Shown here one piece after another: positions 12,259 to 21,331 of a stretch of 23,156 nucleotides of DNA; positions within the stretch are counted from its first letter, which is position 1, and each line of letters begins with the position of its first letter. The position numbers were made by a program, and so were the translations under genes. The notes beneath the pieces are model-generated. The model was not told the origin of the DNA. It searched no databases and worked only from the letters and a program-made list of their open reading frames with translations. The stretch comes from a virus, in the IMG/VR virus record IMGVR_UViG_3300048028_000311, positions 1 to 23,156 of that record; one strand, 5' to 3'.

Positions 12259-14468
12259 TGTACGAGCAGAGTTTATATAAAATAATACAACCTGTAAAAA
12301 TAAACACATTAAACAGATTAAATAAATCTAAAAAATGGAAATATGGCTATAATAAAGAAAATGATATTATAGTTATAAGCAAAACAGGTCAAATAGGTGA
12401 AGTATACGAAATACAAGGGCTTAAAATAGCGCTTCCTAAGGCTCCAAAAAATTTAATTAAAGGCAACAACTGCTGGGAGCCTGAAAAATATCCTAAAGAG
12501 CTTAAAAACATTGCAAGCGTATTTGAATGGAGAGATTACCCCAGCAGCTTCAAGGCTAAGTGGGAAAATTATATTGATAATGAATTTAAAAAAAGAGAAG
12601 AAGGTCATTGGTTCTATAATAGAAGCCTGGCTACTTACATTACTGGCACTCATTTTATGTACTTGCAGTGGTCCAAGATTGATGTTGGGAAGCCAGACTT
12701 TAGAGAAGCAAACAGACTATTCTTTATATTCTGGGAAGCTTGTAAAGCCGACTCACGATGTTATGGAATGTGTTATCTTAAGAACCGCCGTTCCGGATTC
12801 TCTTTCATGTCTTCAGCAGAAACCGTTAATTTGGCAACAATTACATCAGATGCACGGTACGGTATCTTGTCTAAGTCTGGTTCCGATGCTAAGAAAATGT
12901 TCACAGACAAAGTCGTACCAATATCAGTCAACTACCCGTTCTTTTTCAAACCCATCCAGGACGGTATGGACAGGCCAAAAACCGAGCTCGCCTATAGAAT
13001 ACCTGCCTCCAGACTTACCAGAAAGTCAATACAAAACAAAAAAGATCAAGAATTACTTGAAGGATTAGATACAACGATTGACTGGAAAAACACTGGCGAT
13101 AATAGTTATGACGGTGAAAAATTAGCTTTATTAGTACACGACGAGAGCGGTAAATGGGAAAGACCTGACAATATATTAAATAACTGGAGAGTTACAAAAA
13201 CTTGCCTTAGGTTAGGATCTAGAGTTATTGGTAAATGTATGATGGGTTCAACTTCTAATTCATTAGATAAAGGTGGAGAAAATTTTAAAAAACTATACTA
13301 CAACTCAGATGCTAGTAAAAGAAACAGGAATGGACAGACTAGCTCAGGATTATATTCTCTGTTCATACCTATGGAATGGAACTACGAAGGATTCATTGAT
13401 TCTTATGGACACCCTGTTTTCGATACTCCAAAAGAACCAGTTGAAGGGCCTCATGGCGACCTAATAGACATAGGTGTTGTAGAGCATTGGAATAACGAAG
13501 CAGATGGTTTAAAAGGCGACCAAGACGCTTTAAATGAGTTTTACAGACAGTTTCCAAGAACTGAAGAACATGCTTTCAGGGACGAAACAAAAAACAGTAT
13601 ATTTAATTTAGTAAAAATATACGAACAAATAGATTACAATGAAGACTTGAGAAACACTAATGTTGTTTCTACAGGAAGTTTTCAATGGCAAAACGGAGTA
13701 AAAGACAGCGTGGTAAGTTTTTTACCAAACTCTAACGGAAGATTTAAATTAACTTGGGTGCCAAATTACTCTTTACAAAATAAGCAAGTTTTAAAAAATG
13801 GTATAAAACATCCAGGTAATGAACATATAGGTGCTTTTGGTTGTGATAGTTACGATATCTCAGGAACAGTTGATGGAAATGGATCTAAAGGTTCTTTGCA
13901 TGGATTAACTAAGTTTTCAATGGAAGATGCTCCACCTAATTCTTTTTTTTTAGAATACGTGGCTAGACCACAAACGGCAGAAATGTTTTTTGAAGATGTT
14001 TTAATGGCTTGTGTTTTTTATGGCATGCCTCTTTTAGCTGAAAATAATAAACCTAGATTATTATATTATTTTAAAAGAAGAGGTTACAGAGGTTATTCAA
14101 TGAATAGACCTGATAAGATATGGAACAAGCTGTCTGTTGCGGAAAAAGAAATAGGTGGCATACCAAATTCTAGTGAAGATATAAAACAAGCTCATGCTGC
14201 TGCTATTGAGTCTTATATAGATAAGTATGTAGGATTAAAATCAGATTCACAATATGGTGATATGTATTTTAACAGAACTCTAGGTGATTGGGCTAAGTTT
14301 GATATAAACAAAAGAACAAAATTTGATGCAGCTATAAGTTCTGGGTTAGCTATAATGGCTTGCAATAGGCACTTATATAGACCTGTTGCTAAAATAGAAA
14401 AACAACCAATAAATATAAAAATCGCTAAGTTTAGTAATGGCGGTAGTTTATCAAAAATAATAAAATAA
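12258..14468 (+). CDS. terL: Terminase large subunit (packaging ATPase/nuclease)
   Basis: A 736-residue protein. An N-terminal extension (1-165) precedes the ATPase. The Walker A region is the deviant MCYLKNRRSGFSFMSSAE at 171-188, of the KxRxxGFS type known in terminases. Walker B is KLALLVHDESGKW (288-300) with D294 and the catalytic E295. The coupling motif is CMMGSTSN at 327-334. The nuclease half starts at about 525 with FGCDSYDISG, whose D530 is the likely first metal ligand, and ends with DWAKFDINKRTKFDAAISSG. It motors DNA into the prohead through the portal encoded next (three-base gap). Bases about 12640-13025 have a higher GC content and different codon choices than the rest of the gene, suggesting recombination in the ATPase core. 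Confidence 0.92.
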   Translation: MYEQSLYKIIQPVKINTLNRLNKSKKWKYGYNKENDIIVISKTGQIGEVYEIQGLKIALPKAPKNLIKGNNCWEPEKYPKELKNIASVFEWRDYPSSFKAKWENYIDNEFKKREEGHWFYNRSLATYITGTHFMYLQWSKIDVGKPDFREANRLFFIFWEACKADSRCYGMCYLKNRRSGFSFMSSAETVNLATITSDARYGILSKSGSDAKKMFTDKVVPISVNYPFFFKPIQDGMDRPKTELAYRIPASRLTRKSIQNKKDQELLEGLDTTIDWKNTGDNSYDGEKLALLVHDESGKWERPDNILNNWRVTKTCLRLGSRVIGKCMMGSTSNSLDKGGENFKKLYYNSDASKRNRNGQTSSGLYSLFIPMEWNYEGFIDSYGHPVFDTPKEPVEGPHGDLIDIGVVEHWNNEADGLKGDQDALNEFYRQFPRTEEHAFRDETKNSIFNLVKIYEQIDYNEDLRNTNVVSTGSFQWQNGVKDSVVSFLPNSNGRFKLTWVPNYSLQNKQVLKNGIKHPGNEHIGAFGCDSYDISGTVDGNGSKGSLHGLTKFSMEDAPPNSFFLEYVARPQTAEMFFEDVLMACVFYGMPLLAENNKPRLLYYFKRRGYRGYSMNRPDKIWNKLSVAEKEIGGIPNSSEDIKQAHAAAIESYIDKYVGLKSDSQYGDMYFNRTLGDWAKFDINKRTKFDAAISSGLAIMACNRHLYRPVAKIEKQPINIKIAKFSNGGSLSKIIK
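12640..13025 (+). other. GC-richer, codon-shifted patch within terL
   Basis: By hand count, 12661-13020 is about 44 % GC (157 of 360), against 29 % at 12301-12480, 36 % at 13081-13260 and 30 % at 14041-14160. Codons rare elsewhere here (CCC, CTC, GCC, TCC, ACC, ATC) cluster in this patch, for example at 12940-13018. The protein reading frame is intact. The edges are approximate. Confidence 0.7.
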
Positions 14469-14471
14469 CAT

Positions 14472-16901
14472 ATGGCTGATTCAGTTGTAAAAAGTTTTTT
14501 TCCTAGTCAAGTTACTAGTGATCAAGAAAAAGCCTCTCAAGAGTATGGCTTAAAAGTTGGTAGAGCTATACAAGACGAGTGGTTTAAAACTACAAACGGT
14601 GCTAATAGATACAGAAGTAACCAAAACACATTTCATAGGCTAAGATTATATGCTAGAGGCGAACAGTCAATACAAAAGTATAAAGATGAATTATCTATAA
14701 ATGGTGATTTGTCTTATCTTAATTTAGATTGGAAACCAGTTCCTATTATACCAAAGTTTGTTGATATTGTTGTTAACGGTATATCAGAAAGAACTTTTGA
14801 CATAAAAGCATATTCTCAAGATCCTTATGGTATAAGTAAGCGTACTGCTTATATGGAATCTATAATAAGAGATTTACAAACTAAAGAAATTAATGAATAT
14901 GTCAACGAAAACTTAGGTGTAAATCTTTTTGAAAACAAACCTGAATCATTACCAGAAACAAAGGAAGAACTTGAGTTGCATATGCAGTTAACATATAAGC
15001 AAAATGTTGAAATTGCAGAAGAGCAAGCTATAAATGTATTACTAGATGGTAATAAATATGATTTAACAAGAAAGAGAGTTAACTACGACTTAACAACTCT
15101 AGGTATTGGTGCTGTAAAAAATAGATTTTCTGAATCTGAAGGCGCCGTCGTAGAGTATGTTGACCCTGCTTATTTAGTTTACTCATATACAGAGTCTCCT
15201 TATTTTGATGATATATATTATGTAGGTGAAATAAAGTCAGTTCATATAAATGAATTAAAAAAGCAGTTTCCTAATCTTAGTAAAGATGATTTAGAAGCTA
15301 TAAGCAAGACATCGTTTCAAAGCAGCGGCTCTTATGACACAACAATGTCAAATTATGATAACTCTGACTCTAATACTGTTCAGATATTATATTTTAATTA
15401 TAAAACCTACATGAACGAGGTTTATAAAGTTAAAGAAACATCTACAGGTGCTGAAAAGATAATAATAAAAGATGATCAATTTAACCCGCCAGAAGAAATA
15501 CTAGAACAATATGGTATACAAAAAATAGGTAGATCTTTAGAGGTTTTATATGAAGGTGTTTTAGTCTTAGGAACAGATAAATTACTTAAATGGGAAATGG
15601 CTAAAAACATGTTAAGGCCTAAAAGCGATTTCACTAAAGTTAAAATGAACTACAGTATCTGTGCACCTCGTATGTATAAAGGTCAAATAGAGTCTTTAGT
15701 AAGTAGAATTACTGGCTTTGCTGATATGATACAACTAACGCACTTAAAACTACAGCAAGTATTATCGCGTATGGTGCCAGATGGTGTTTACTTAGACGCT
15801 GATGGTTTAGCGGAAGTTGATCTTGGCAATGGCACAAACTACAACCCTCAAGAAGCTTTGAATATGTTTTTTCAAACAGGTTCTGTTATAGGTAGATCAT
15901 TCACACAAGAAGGAGACTTAAATCCTGGAAAAGTACCAATTCAAGAAATAGCAAGTGGATCTGGTGGTAATAAAATACCACAATTAATAAACACCTATAA
16001 TTACTATCTACAAATGATACGTGATGTCACTGGTCTTAACGAGGCTAGAGACGGAGGAACTCCTTCAAAAGACGCTTTAGTTGGTGTTCAAAAACTAGCG
16101 GCAGCAAATTCAAATACAGCTACTAGGCATATATTAACAAGTGGTTTGTTTATAACATCTGACTTAGCTCAAAACTTATCGTTAAGAATATCAGATATAT
16201 TAGAGTTTTCACCTACAAGAGACGCCTTTATACAACAAATAGGTGTTCACAATGTAGCAACTTTAGATGAATTAAGTGAATTACATTTGTACGATTTTGG
16301 TATATTTATAGAGCTACAGCCAGATGAAGAAGAAAAAACAGTTTTAGAAAACAATATACAAATGGCTTTGGCTCAAAAATCTATAGATCTAGAAGATGCA
16401 ATAGATATTAGAAACGTAAAAAGTATAAAGTTAGCAAATTCTTTATTAAAATTAAGAAGAAAAAAGAAGTTAGAGCGAGATCAGCTAATGCAACAACAAA
16501 ACATACAAGCTCAAGCTCAAGCTAATCAGCAGTCCCAGCAAGTTGCTGCTCAGTTAGAGGTTCAAAAACAAACCGCTCTTACTCAAAGCAAAATACAGCT
16601 AGAGCAAGCTAAACTAAGCTTTGAATCTCAAAAACTACAAACAGAAGCACAGCTTAAAAAAGGTTTAATGGCATATGAGTTTCAAATAAACATGAAACTT
16701 CAAGAAATGCAGTCTAATGTTGTTTCTTCAAAAGATGAAATTAAAGAAGACCGTAAAGACGAAAGAACTAAAATACAAGCATCACAACAAAGCCAACTAA
16801 TAGCACAAAGAAAAGATAATTTACCGCCAAAAAACTTTGAATCATCTGGAAATGATGTAATGCAAGGTGGATTTGGTTTAGGTTCTTTTGAACCTAGGTG
16901 A
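14472..16901 (+). CDS. Portal protein
   Basis: An 809-residue protein straight after terL, the usual portal place. The N-terminal part has RLRLYARGEQSIQKYKD and the typical portal pattern DWKPVPIIPKFVDIVVNGIS. The stem and crown part includes MAKNMLRPKSDFTKVKMNY and, from about residue 518, a TGLNEARDGGTPSKDALVGV segment followed by QKLAAANSNTATRHI. From about 660 to 785 it changes to a Gln/Lys-rich helical stretch (LMQQQNIQAQAQANQQ) that should form the long barrel or coiled-coil crown, then ends GGFGLGSFEPR. Twelve copies should form the DNA gate at one head vertex and bind the terminase, scaffold and connector proteins. Confidence 0.9.
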   Translation: MADSVVKSFFPSQVTSDQEKASQEYGLKVGRAIQDEWFKTTNGANRYRSNQNTFHRLRLYARGEQSIQKYKDELSINGDLSYLNLDWKPVPIIPKFVDIVVNGISERTFDIKAYSQDPYGISKRTAYMESIIRDLQTKEINEYVNENLGVNLFENKPESLPETKEELELHMQLTYKQNVEIAEEQAINVLLDGNKYDLTRKRVNYDLTTLGIGAVKNRFSESEGAVVEYVDPAYLVYSYTESPYFDDIYYVGEIKSVHINELKKQFPNLSKDDLEAISKTSFQSSGSYDTTMSNYDNSDSNTVQILYFNYKTYMNEVYKVKETSTGAEKIIIKDDQFNPPEEILEQYGIQKIGRSLEVLYEGVLVLGTDKLLKWEMAKNMLRPKSDFTKVKMNYSICAPRMYKGQIESLVSRITGFADMIQLTHLKLQQVLSRMVPDGVYLDADGLAEVDLGNGTNYNPQEALNMFFQTGSVIGRSFTQEGDLNPGKVPIQEIASGSGGNKIPQLINTYNYYLQMIRDVTGLNEARDGGTPSKDALVGVQKLAAANSNTATRHILTSGLFITSDLAQNLSLRISDILEFSPTRDAFIQQIGVHNVATLDELSELHLYDFGIFIELQPDEEEKTVLENNIQMALAQKSIDLEDAIDIRNVKSIKLANSLLKLRRKKKLERDQLMQQQNIQAQAQANQQSQQVAAQLEVQKQTALTQSKIQLEQAKLSFESQKLQTEAQLKKGLMAYEFQINMKLQEMQSNVVSSKDEIKEDRKDERTKIQASQQSQLIAQRKDNLPPKNFESSGNDVMQGGFGLGSFEPR

Positions 16902-16934
16902 TTATAGTAAATAATAATTATATAATATTTTATC

Positions 16935-18113
16935 ATGAAAGAAAACAAAGAACAACAGTCTAAAAAAGACGAAGTTAAAAAGCAAATTGAAGTAGACACG
17001 CCAGTTGTTCAAGACGGCGAAGGCACTATAAAGATAGATTTATCAAAACTAAACAACGTAAAAAAAGAAGTTGTTTCTGAAGAAGAAAAAACCGAAATTA
17101 ATGACGCTGTAGAAGAACAAGGTGTTATCGAAGAAGTAAAGCAAGAAGTTGCTACTGAAGAAAAAACAGAGTTAGAAGACACTCCTGTTTTAGAAGAAAT
17201 AACAGATGAGCATGTTGAAGAAAAAACAGAAGAACTAACTGAAGAAGTTGAAGAAGCTGTTGCTGAGGCGCAAGCCACTGGTGATCCTTTGCCAGAAAAT
17301 ATACAAAAGGTAGTAGATTTTATTAATGAAACAGGTGGAAGTTTAGAAGACTATGTTAAACTAAACAAAGATTACTCTTCATTAAACGAGTCTCAAATAA
17401 TAAAAGAGTATTATCAAGCAACTAAACCTCATTTAGACAAAGAAGATATAGATATTTTAATGGAAGATTTTCTATATGACGAAGAGCTAGATGAGCCAAA
17501 AGATATACGTAAAGCTAAAATTGCATTTAAAGAAGAGGCTGCTAAAGCAAAAAAACATCTTGAAAAACTTAAAAGCAACTATTACGAAGAAATTAAAGCT
17601 GGATCTAAATTAAATCCAGAACAACAAAAAGCGGTTGATTTTTTTAATCGCTATAATAAAGAAAAAGAACAATCTATTAAGATTGAAGAACAACAAAAAA
17701 CAGCGTTTAATAACAAGACAAACGACGTTTTCAATGATAATTTCAAAGGTTTTGAATATTCTGTTGGAGACAAAAAATACCGTTTTAACGTTAAAGACGC
17801 TAAAGGAGTAAAGTCAAACCAAAGTGATATTAATAATTTCGTCAAGAAGTTCTTGAATGAAAAAAATGAAATGTCAGATGCTTTGGGTTATCACAAATCT
17901 TTATTTACAGCCATGAACCCTGACGCTGTTGCAAAACATTTTTATGAGCAAGGAAAATCTGATGCTATAAAAACTAGCGCTGCTACTGCTAAGAACGTAG
18001 ATATGGAGCCGAGACGGGGCCATGAAAAAACTACAACTTCAAACGGCTGGACAGTAAGATCTGTTAATGGACTTGATACTTCTAAATTACGAATGAAAAT
18101 AAGAAAAAAATAA
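16935..18113 (+). CDS. Capsid scaffolding protein
   Basis: A 392-residue protein between portal and major capsid genes. Residues about 45-115 are extremely acidic (E, D and V repeats such as EEVKQEVATEEKTELED). The centre is helical (KIAFKEEAAKAKKHLEKLKS), and the last residues are strongly basic (LDTSKLRMKIRKK), the arrangement usual for internal scaffolds whose basic tail contacts the capsid protein. A moderately conserved middle (AVDFFNRYNKEKEQ, YRFNVKDAKG) may be family-specific. It should guide capsid assembly and leave or be digested before packaging; no protease is evident here. Confidence 0.8.
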   Translation: MKENKEQQSKKDEVKKQIEVDTPVVQDGEGTIKIDLSKLNNVKKEVVSEEEKTEINDAVEEQGVIEEVKQEVATEEKTELEDTPVLEEITDEHVEEKTEELTEEVEEAVAEAQATGDPLPENIQKVVDFINETGGSLEDYVKLNKDYSSLNESQIIKEYYQATKPHLDKEDIDILMEDFLYDEELDEPKDIRKAKIAFKEEAAKAKKHLEKLKSNYYEEIKAGSKLNPEQQKAVDFFNRYNKEKEQSIKIEEQQKTAFNNKTNDVFNDNFKGFEYSVGDKKYRFNVKDAKGVKSNQSDINNFVKKFLNEKNEMSDALGYHKSLFTAMNPDAVAKHFYEQGKSDAIKTSAATAKNVDMEPRRGHEKTTTSNGWTVRSVNGLDTSKLRMKIRKK

Positions 18114-18140
18114 AAAACTAAAAACTAAAAATTAAAAATT
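18114..18140 (+). promoter_or_regulatory. A-rich 7-bp tandem leader before the capsid gene
   Basis: The whole 27-base gap between scaffold stop and capsid ATG is AAAACTA, AAAACTA, AAAATTA, AAAATT: four near-identical seven-base units with no G. Such unstructured A-rich leaders promote initiation in Bacteroidota, where Shine-Dalgarno use is rare. This probably boosts the most abundant virion protein. Confidence 0.6.
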
Positions 18141-19622
18141 ATGGCTGGAACATTTCCGGGCACTGGTGCCCAATTGAATCACCAAACTCCACGTCCTACT
18201 AAAGGCTTGTTTGCGGACAACTACCTTTCTTTGACAGACATGGATTTCACAAAACAGTTCTTACCAGAAGTGTATGAAAAAGAAGTAGAAAGATACGGTA
18301 ATCGTACTATTTCTGGATTTTTACGCATGGTAGGAGCAGAAATGCCTATGGCTTCTGACCGAATTGTATGGTCTGAGCAAGGGCGTTTACACATCGCTAT
18401 GGACGATTGTAAAGTAACTGTAGCTAACGCTGCTGCTAATCATGTAACTTTTATTGATGATCCAGCTGGAACTGCCGGATTACAAACAAAAGAGCAAAAA
18501 GCGGCATTAATTAACGCTGGCCAAACAGTTATCGTTGCTAAAGATGGTATTGTAATTAAAGCTAGAGTAACAACTGGAGGTACAGGTGCTAATGCACATA
18601 TTGTTGTAGCGCCTTACGGAGCTCAAAATTTAAACACAATCTTAGGTGGTGGCAATGCTACTATTGAAGGAGTTGCTGTTTTTGTTTATGGTTCTGAATA
18701 CAAAAAAGGATCTTCAGGAATTGCAGCTCAACCTGATGCTAAATTCACTCAGTTCAACAACAAACCAATTATACTAAGAGAAAAGTATAGTGTTAATGGT
18801 TCTGACGTTGCTCAAATTGGATGGGTTGAAGTAACTACTGAAGCTGGAACTGGAGGGTACTTATGGTACTTAAAGTCTGAGCATGAAGCTAGATTACGTT
18901 TTGAAGACTACTTAGAAATGTCTATGATTGAAGCTGTTAAAGATAATGGTGGTGGAGCTGGAGCTTCTGCTGGTGACCTTGGTTTTACCGGTAGTGAAGG
19001 TATGTTTGCTGCTATTGAAGACAGAGGATTAGTATTTAACGACCCAGATTTTGCCTCAACAGCTGCTAACGCACCAGGAATTGCTGATTTTGATGCAATT
19101 TTAGGTGAATTAGATAAGCAGGGTGCTATCGAAGAAAACATGCTTTTCTTAGACCGCGCAACTTCTTTAGATATTGATATTATGTTAGCTGCTCAAAATG
19201 CTTATGGAGTTGGCGGAACGTCTTACGGTGTATTTGAAAACTCTGAAGATATGGCTTTGAACCTAGGATTTAACGGTTTCCGTAGAGGATCTTATGATTT
19301 CTACAAAACAGATTGGAAATATTTAAATGACTCAACTACAAGAGGAATGATAAAAGATATTCTTGGTGTTGTTGTGCCTGCAGGTACTTCTACTGTTTAT
19401 GACCAAATTTTAGGACAGAATATTCAAAGACCATTTTTACACGTACGCTACAGAGCTTCTGAAGCAGACGATCGTAGATTAAAATCTTGGATTACTGGAT
19501 CTGTTGGCGGAAACTTTACAAGTGACGTTGATGAAATGAATGTTAACTTCTTGTCTGAAAGAGCATTATGCGTTCAAGCGGCTAACAACTTTGTACTTCT
19601 TAAGAAAACAGCAAATTTCTAA
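18141..19622 (+). CDS. Major capsid protein
   Basis: A 493-residue protein in the portal-scaffold-capsid order. It starts MAGTFPGTGAQLNHQTPRPT, then FADNYLSLTDMDFTKQFLPEVYEKEVERYGNRTISGFLRMVGAEMPM-type helices, a beta domain (IVWSEQGRLHIAMDDC, VTFIDDPAG), RFEDYLEMSMIEAVKDNGGG, and LFLDRATSLDIDIML. It ends VDEMNVNFLSERALCVQAAN. Length and context fit an HK97-fold shell protein; the fold is inferred. Codons here lean to C-ending forms more than in neighbours, as expected for the most highly expressed gene. It is the likely client of the phage chaperonins encoded at the left end of the window. Confidence 0.85.
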   Translation: MAGTFPGTGAQLNHQTPRPTKGLFADNYLSLTDMDFTKQFLPEVYEKEVERYGNRTISGFLRMVGAEMPMASDRIVWSEQGRLHIAMDDCKVTVANAAANHVTFIDDPAGTAGLQTKEQKAALINAGQTVIVAKDGIVIKARVTTGGTGANAHIVVAPYGAQNLNTILGGGNATIEGVAVFVYGSEYKKGSSGIAAQPDAKFTQFNNKPIILREKYSVNGSDVAQIGWVEVTTEAGTGGYLWYLKSEHEARLRFEDYLEMSMIEAVKDNGGGAGASAGDLGFTGSEGMFAAIEDRGLVFNDPDFASTAANAPGIADFDAILGELDKQGAIEENMLFLDRATSLDIDIMLAAQNAYGVGGTSYGVFENSEDMALNLGFNGFRRGSYDFYKTDWKYLNDSTTRGMIKDILGVVVPAGTSTVYDQILGQNIQRPFLHVRYRASEADDRRLKSWITGSVGGNFTSDVDEMNVNFLSERALCVQAANNFVLLKKTANF

Positions 19623-19640
19623 TAAGAAGGTAAATTAATG

Positions 19641-19679
19641 TAATTATTACCCTCGTTATATCGACGGGGGTAATTATTA
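19641..19679 (+). terminator. Hairpin after the capsid gene
   Basis: Arms TAATTATTACCCTCG (19641-19655) and CGGGGGTAATTATTA (19665-19679) pair over 15 positions around a nine-base loop, with one T-G position. As + strand RNA that position is a U-G wobble; on the other strand it would be an A-C mismatch, so the hairpin is tuned to the late transcript. A T-containing run (CTTTTATT) follows. It is a terminator or an RNA-stabilising 3' end. Confidence 0.75.
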
Positions 19680-19709
19680 CTTTTATTAACTATTTAATTA
19701 TATTATATC

Positions 19710-20534
19710 ATGGCTAAAAAAGCTAAAGCAGAAGAAATTGTTGAGGTTGCACCTCAGGTAGTGGCTACAAAAAAACCACAATCTCCACCTGCAAAACCAG
19801 AGTGGGAAATAAAAGACAGATTATATACATTAACAGAAAATTTTGGAAGTCCAATTGTTTTTACTATAGCGTCTAAACACAGCACTAAATTTCCATTATT
19901 ATATTTTGATGAAAAACTAGGTTATCAAAGAGAATTAAGATATGCTACAAATATGGCATCTCCTTTTGTAGATGAGCAAAAAGGACAGGCAACTTTAGGT
20001 AGAATAGTTTTTAGAGACGGTAAATTGTTTGTTCCAAAACAAGAAGTTGCTTTGCAAAAACTTTTATCTTTATATCACCCTCTTAGAAATAAATATTTTG
20101 TAGAAAACAAGCCAAAAGAAAGAGCTGTAAACGAGTTAGAATATATCAATTATGAAATTGAAGCACTACTTGCTGCAAAACAAATGGATATTGAAGGCTT
20201 AGAAGCTATACTAAGAGTTGAATTTGGCGAAGAAGTTGACAGTTTGTCTTCTAGTGAATTAAAAAGAGACGGATTAGTTTTCGCAAAAAGAAATCCTGTT
20301 TTATTTCTACAATTAGCAAATGATGAAAATGTAGAACTAAGAAACATTGGAATAAAAGCAGTAAACCAAGGTATTATTAATTTATCTCAGGATCAAAGAA
20401 CTTTTACTTATGGTAGTACTGGTAGAAAATTAATGACCGTACCATTTGATGAACATCCATACTCCGCTTTAGCGGCATTCTTTAAAACAGATGAAGGCAT
20501 GGAAGTTTATAAACACATAACTAAAAAAATATAA
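19710..20534 (+). CDS. Head-associated structural protein, family recognised but unnamed
   Basis: A 274-residue protein after the capsid gene. A Lys/Pro/Val-rich N-terminus (1-30) precedes KDRLYTLTENFGSPIVFTIA, LLYFDEKLGYQRELRYATN, a SPFVDEQ and LGRIVF segment, LQKLLSLYHPLRNKYF, helices in INYEIEALLAAKQMDIEGLE and ELKRDGLVFAKRNPVLFLQL, and VPFDEHPYSALAAFFKTDEG near the end. I recall proteins of this pattern behind capsid genes in other marine phages. It lies between two hairpins, so its mRNA may be separated from those of the capsid and tail genes. Possible roles are head decoration, head completion or capsid-tail joining. Confidence 0.65.
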   Translation: MAKKAKAEEIVEVAPQVVATKKPQSPPAKPEWEIKDRLYTLTENFGSPIVFTIASKHSTKFPLLYFDEKLGYQRELRYATNMASPFVDEQKGQATLGRIVFRDGKLFVPKQEVALQKLLSLYHPLRNKYFVENKPKERAVNELEYINYEIEALLAAKQMDIEGLEAILRVEFGEEVDSLSSSELKRDGLVFAKRNPVLFLQLANDENVELRNIGIKAVNQGIINLSQDQRTFTYGSTGRKLMTVPFDEHPYSALAAFFKTDEGMEVYKHITKKI

Positions 20535-20545
20535 GTTATCATTAT

Positions 20546-20580
20546 AGTAGTTAGGCTACCTTAATGGTGGCCTAATTATT
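20546..20580 (+). terminator. Hairpin after the post-capsid structural gene
   Basis: The core stem TTAGGCTACC (20551-20560) pairs with GGTGGCCTAA (20566-20575) around a five-base loop with one U-G wobble, and weaker pairing extends it to about 20546-20580. An AT-rich, T-bearing tract follows. As at 19641, the wobble works only in + strand RNA. A leader with AATAAAAAATTAT precedes the next ATG at 20597. Confidence 0.65.
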
Positions 20581-20596
20581 ATTAATAAAAAATTAT

Positions 20597-21328
20597 ATGG
20601 CAGTAAGCGTAGATACAGTATATCAGAAAGTTTTAGGTATATTAAATAAAGAACAAAGAGGCTATGTTACCGCCCAAGAATTTAACTTATTTGCTAATCA
20701 AGCACAGTTAGATTTATTTGAGCAGTATTTTTACGACATAAATCAGTTTGGTAGAATTCCTGGCAACAGCACTAAATATTCTGACATGTTAAACATGTTA
20801 GACAAAAAAATATCTCCCTTTAAAACATCAGCATCACTAACTTACGACGCTGTTAATAATCACTTTGACTTACCGGCAGACGTATACAGGCTAGGAACAG
20901 TAATATACTCAAACTCAACCACTGATGGTTTTGGCGTAACAAGCACTGAGCAAATAGAAGCCGAGAGAGTTAATCAAAACGAAATATTATACATAAACTC
21001 ATCACCATTAACAAAACCCGTTAATACACGCCCTATATACACCCAAAACAGCTCTGGGCTTAATGTTTATGGTGCGTCCGAGCTAATAACTAATGTTTCT
21101 TGCGCTTACATAAAAAAACCGGCAAAAGTTCAATGGGCTTATACTATAGTCTTTGATGAGCCTTTATATAATGCGTCTCAATCTGTTGACTTTGAATTAG
21201 AGCCATCAGAAGAAACAGAATTAGTTATAAAAATACTTGAACTATCTGGTTTATTAATAAAAGATTATAATTTATATAACGCAGTTAATCAAGAAGAGAT
21301 AGAAACTATACAACAAGAAAAATCTTAA
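20597..21328 (+). CDS. Head-tail connector or adaptor protein
   Basis: A 243-residue protein. The N-terminal helical part has VYQKVLGILNKEQRGYVTAQ, then EFNLFANQAQLDLFEQYFYD, a strong pattern in marine phage structural clusters. The centre is a beta domain (FDLPADVYRLGTVIY, NVYGASELITNVSCAYIKKP), and the C-terminal helix (ETELVIKILELSGLLIKDYN) ends EEIETIQQEKS. The order helix bundle, beta domain, C-terminal helix at this position suggests a head-completion or adaptor ring protein joining portal and tail. The exact ring is not determinable from sequence alone. The next gene starts three bases after its stop. Confidence 0.65.
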   Translation: MAVSVDTVYQKVLGILNKEQRGYVTAQEFNLFANQAQLDLFEQYFYDINQFGRIPGNSTKYSDMLNMLDKKISPFKTSASLTYDAVNNHFDLPADVYRLGTVIYSNSTTDGFGVTSTEQIEAERVNQNEILYINSSPLTKPVNTRPIYTQNSSGLNVYGASELITNVSCAYIKKPAKVQWAYTIVFDEPLYNASQSVDFELEPSEETELVIKILELSGLLIKDYNLYNAVNQEEIETIQQEKS

Positions 21329-21331
21329 TAA

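Noticed and set aside
12511-13068. A 185-codon + strand open frame inside terL
   Set aside because: It lies in a different frame of a gene with clear terminase motifs and is long only because the GC-richer patch has fewer stops. The translation has no recognisable pattern.
16700-17278. Two - strand open frames opposite the portal end and the acidic scaffold start
   Set aside because: The serine/valine-rich translations are what antisense of Glu/Lys-rich coding sequence gives; the + strand genes are well supported.
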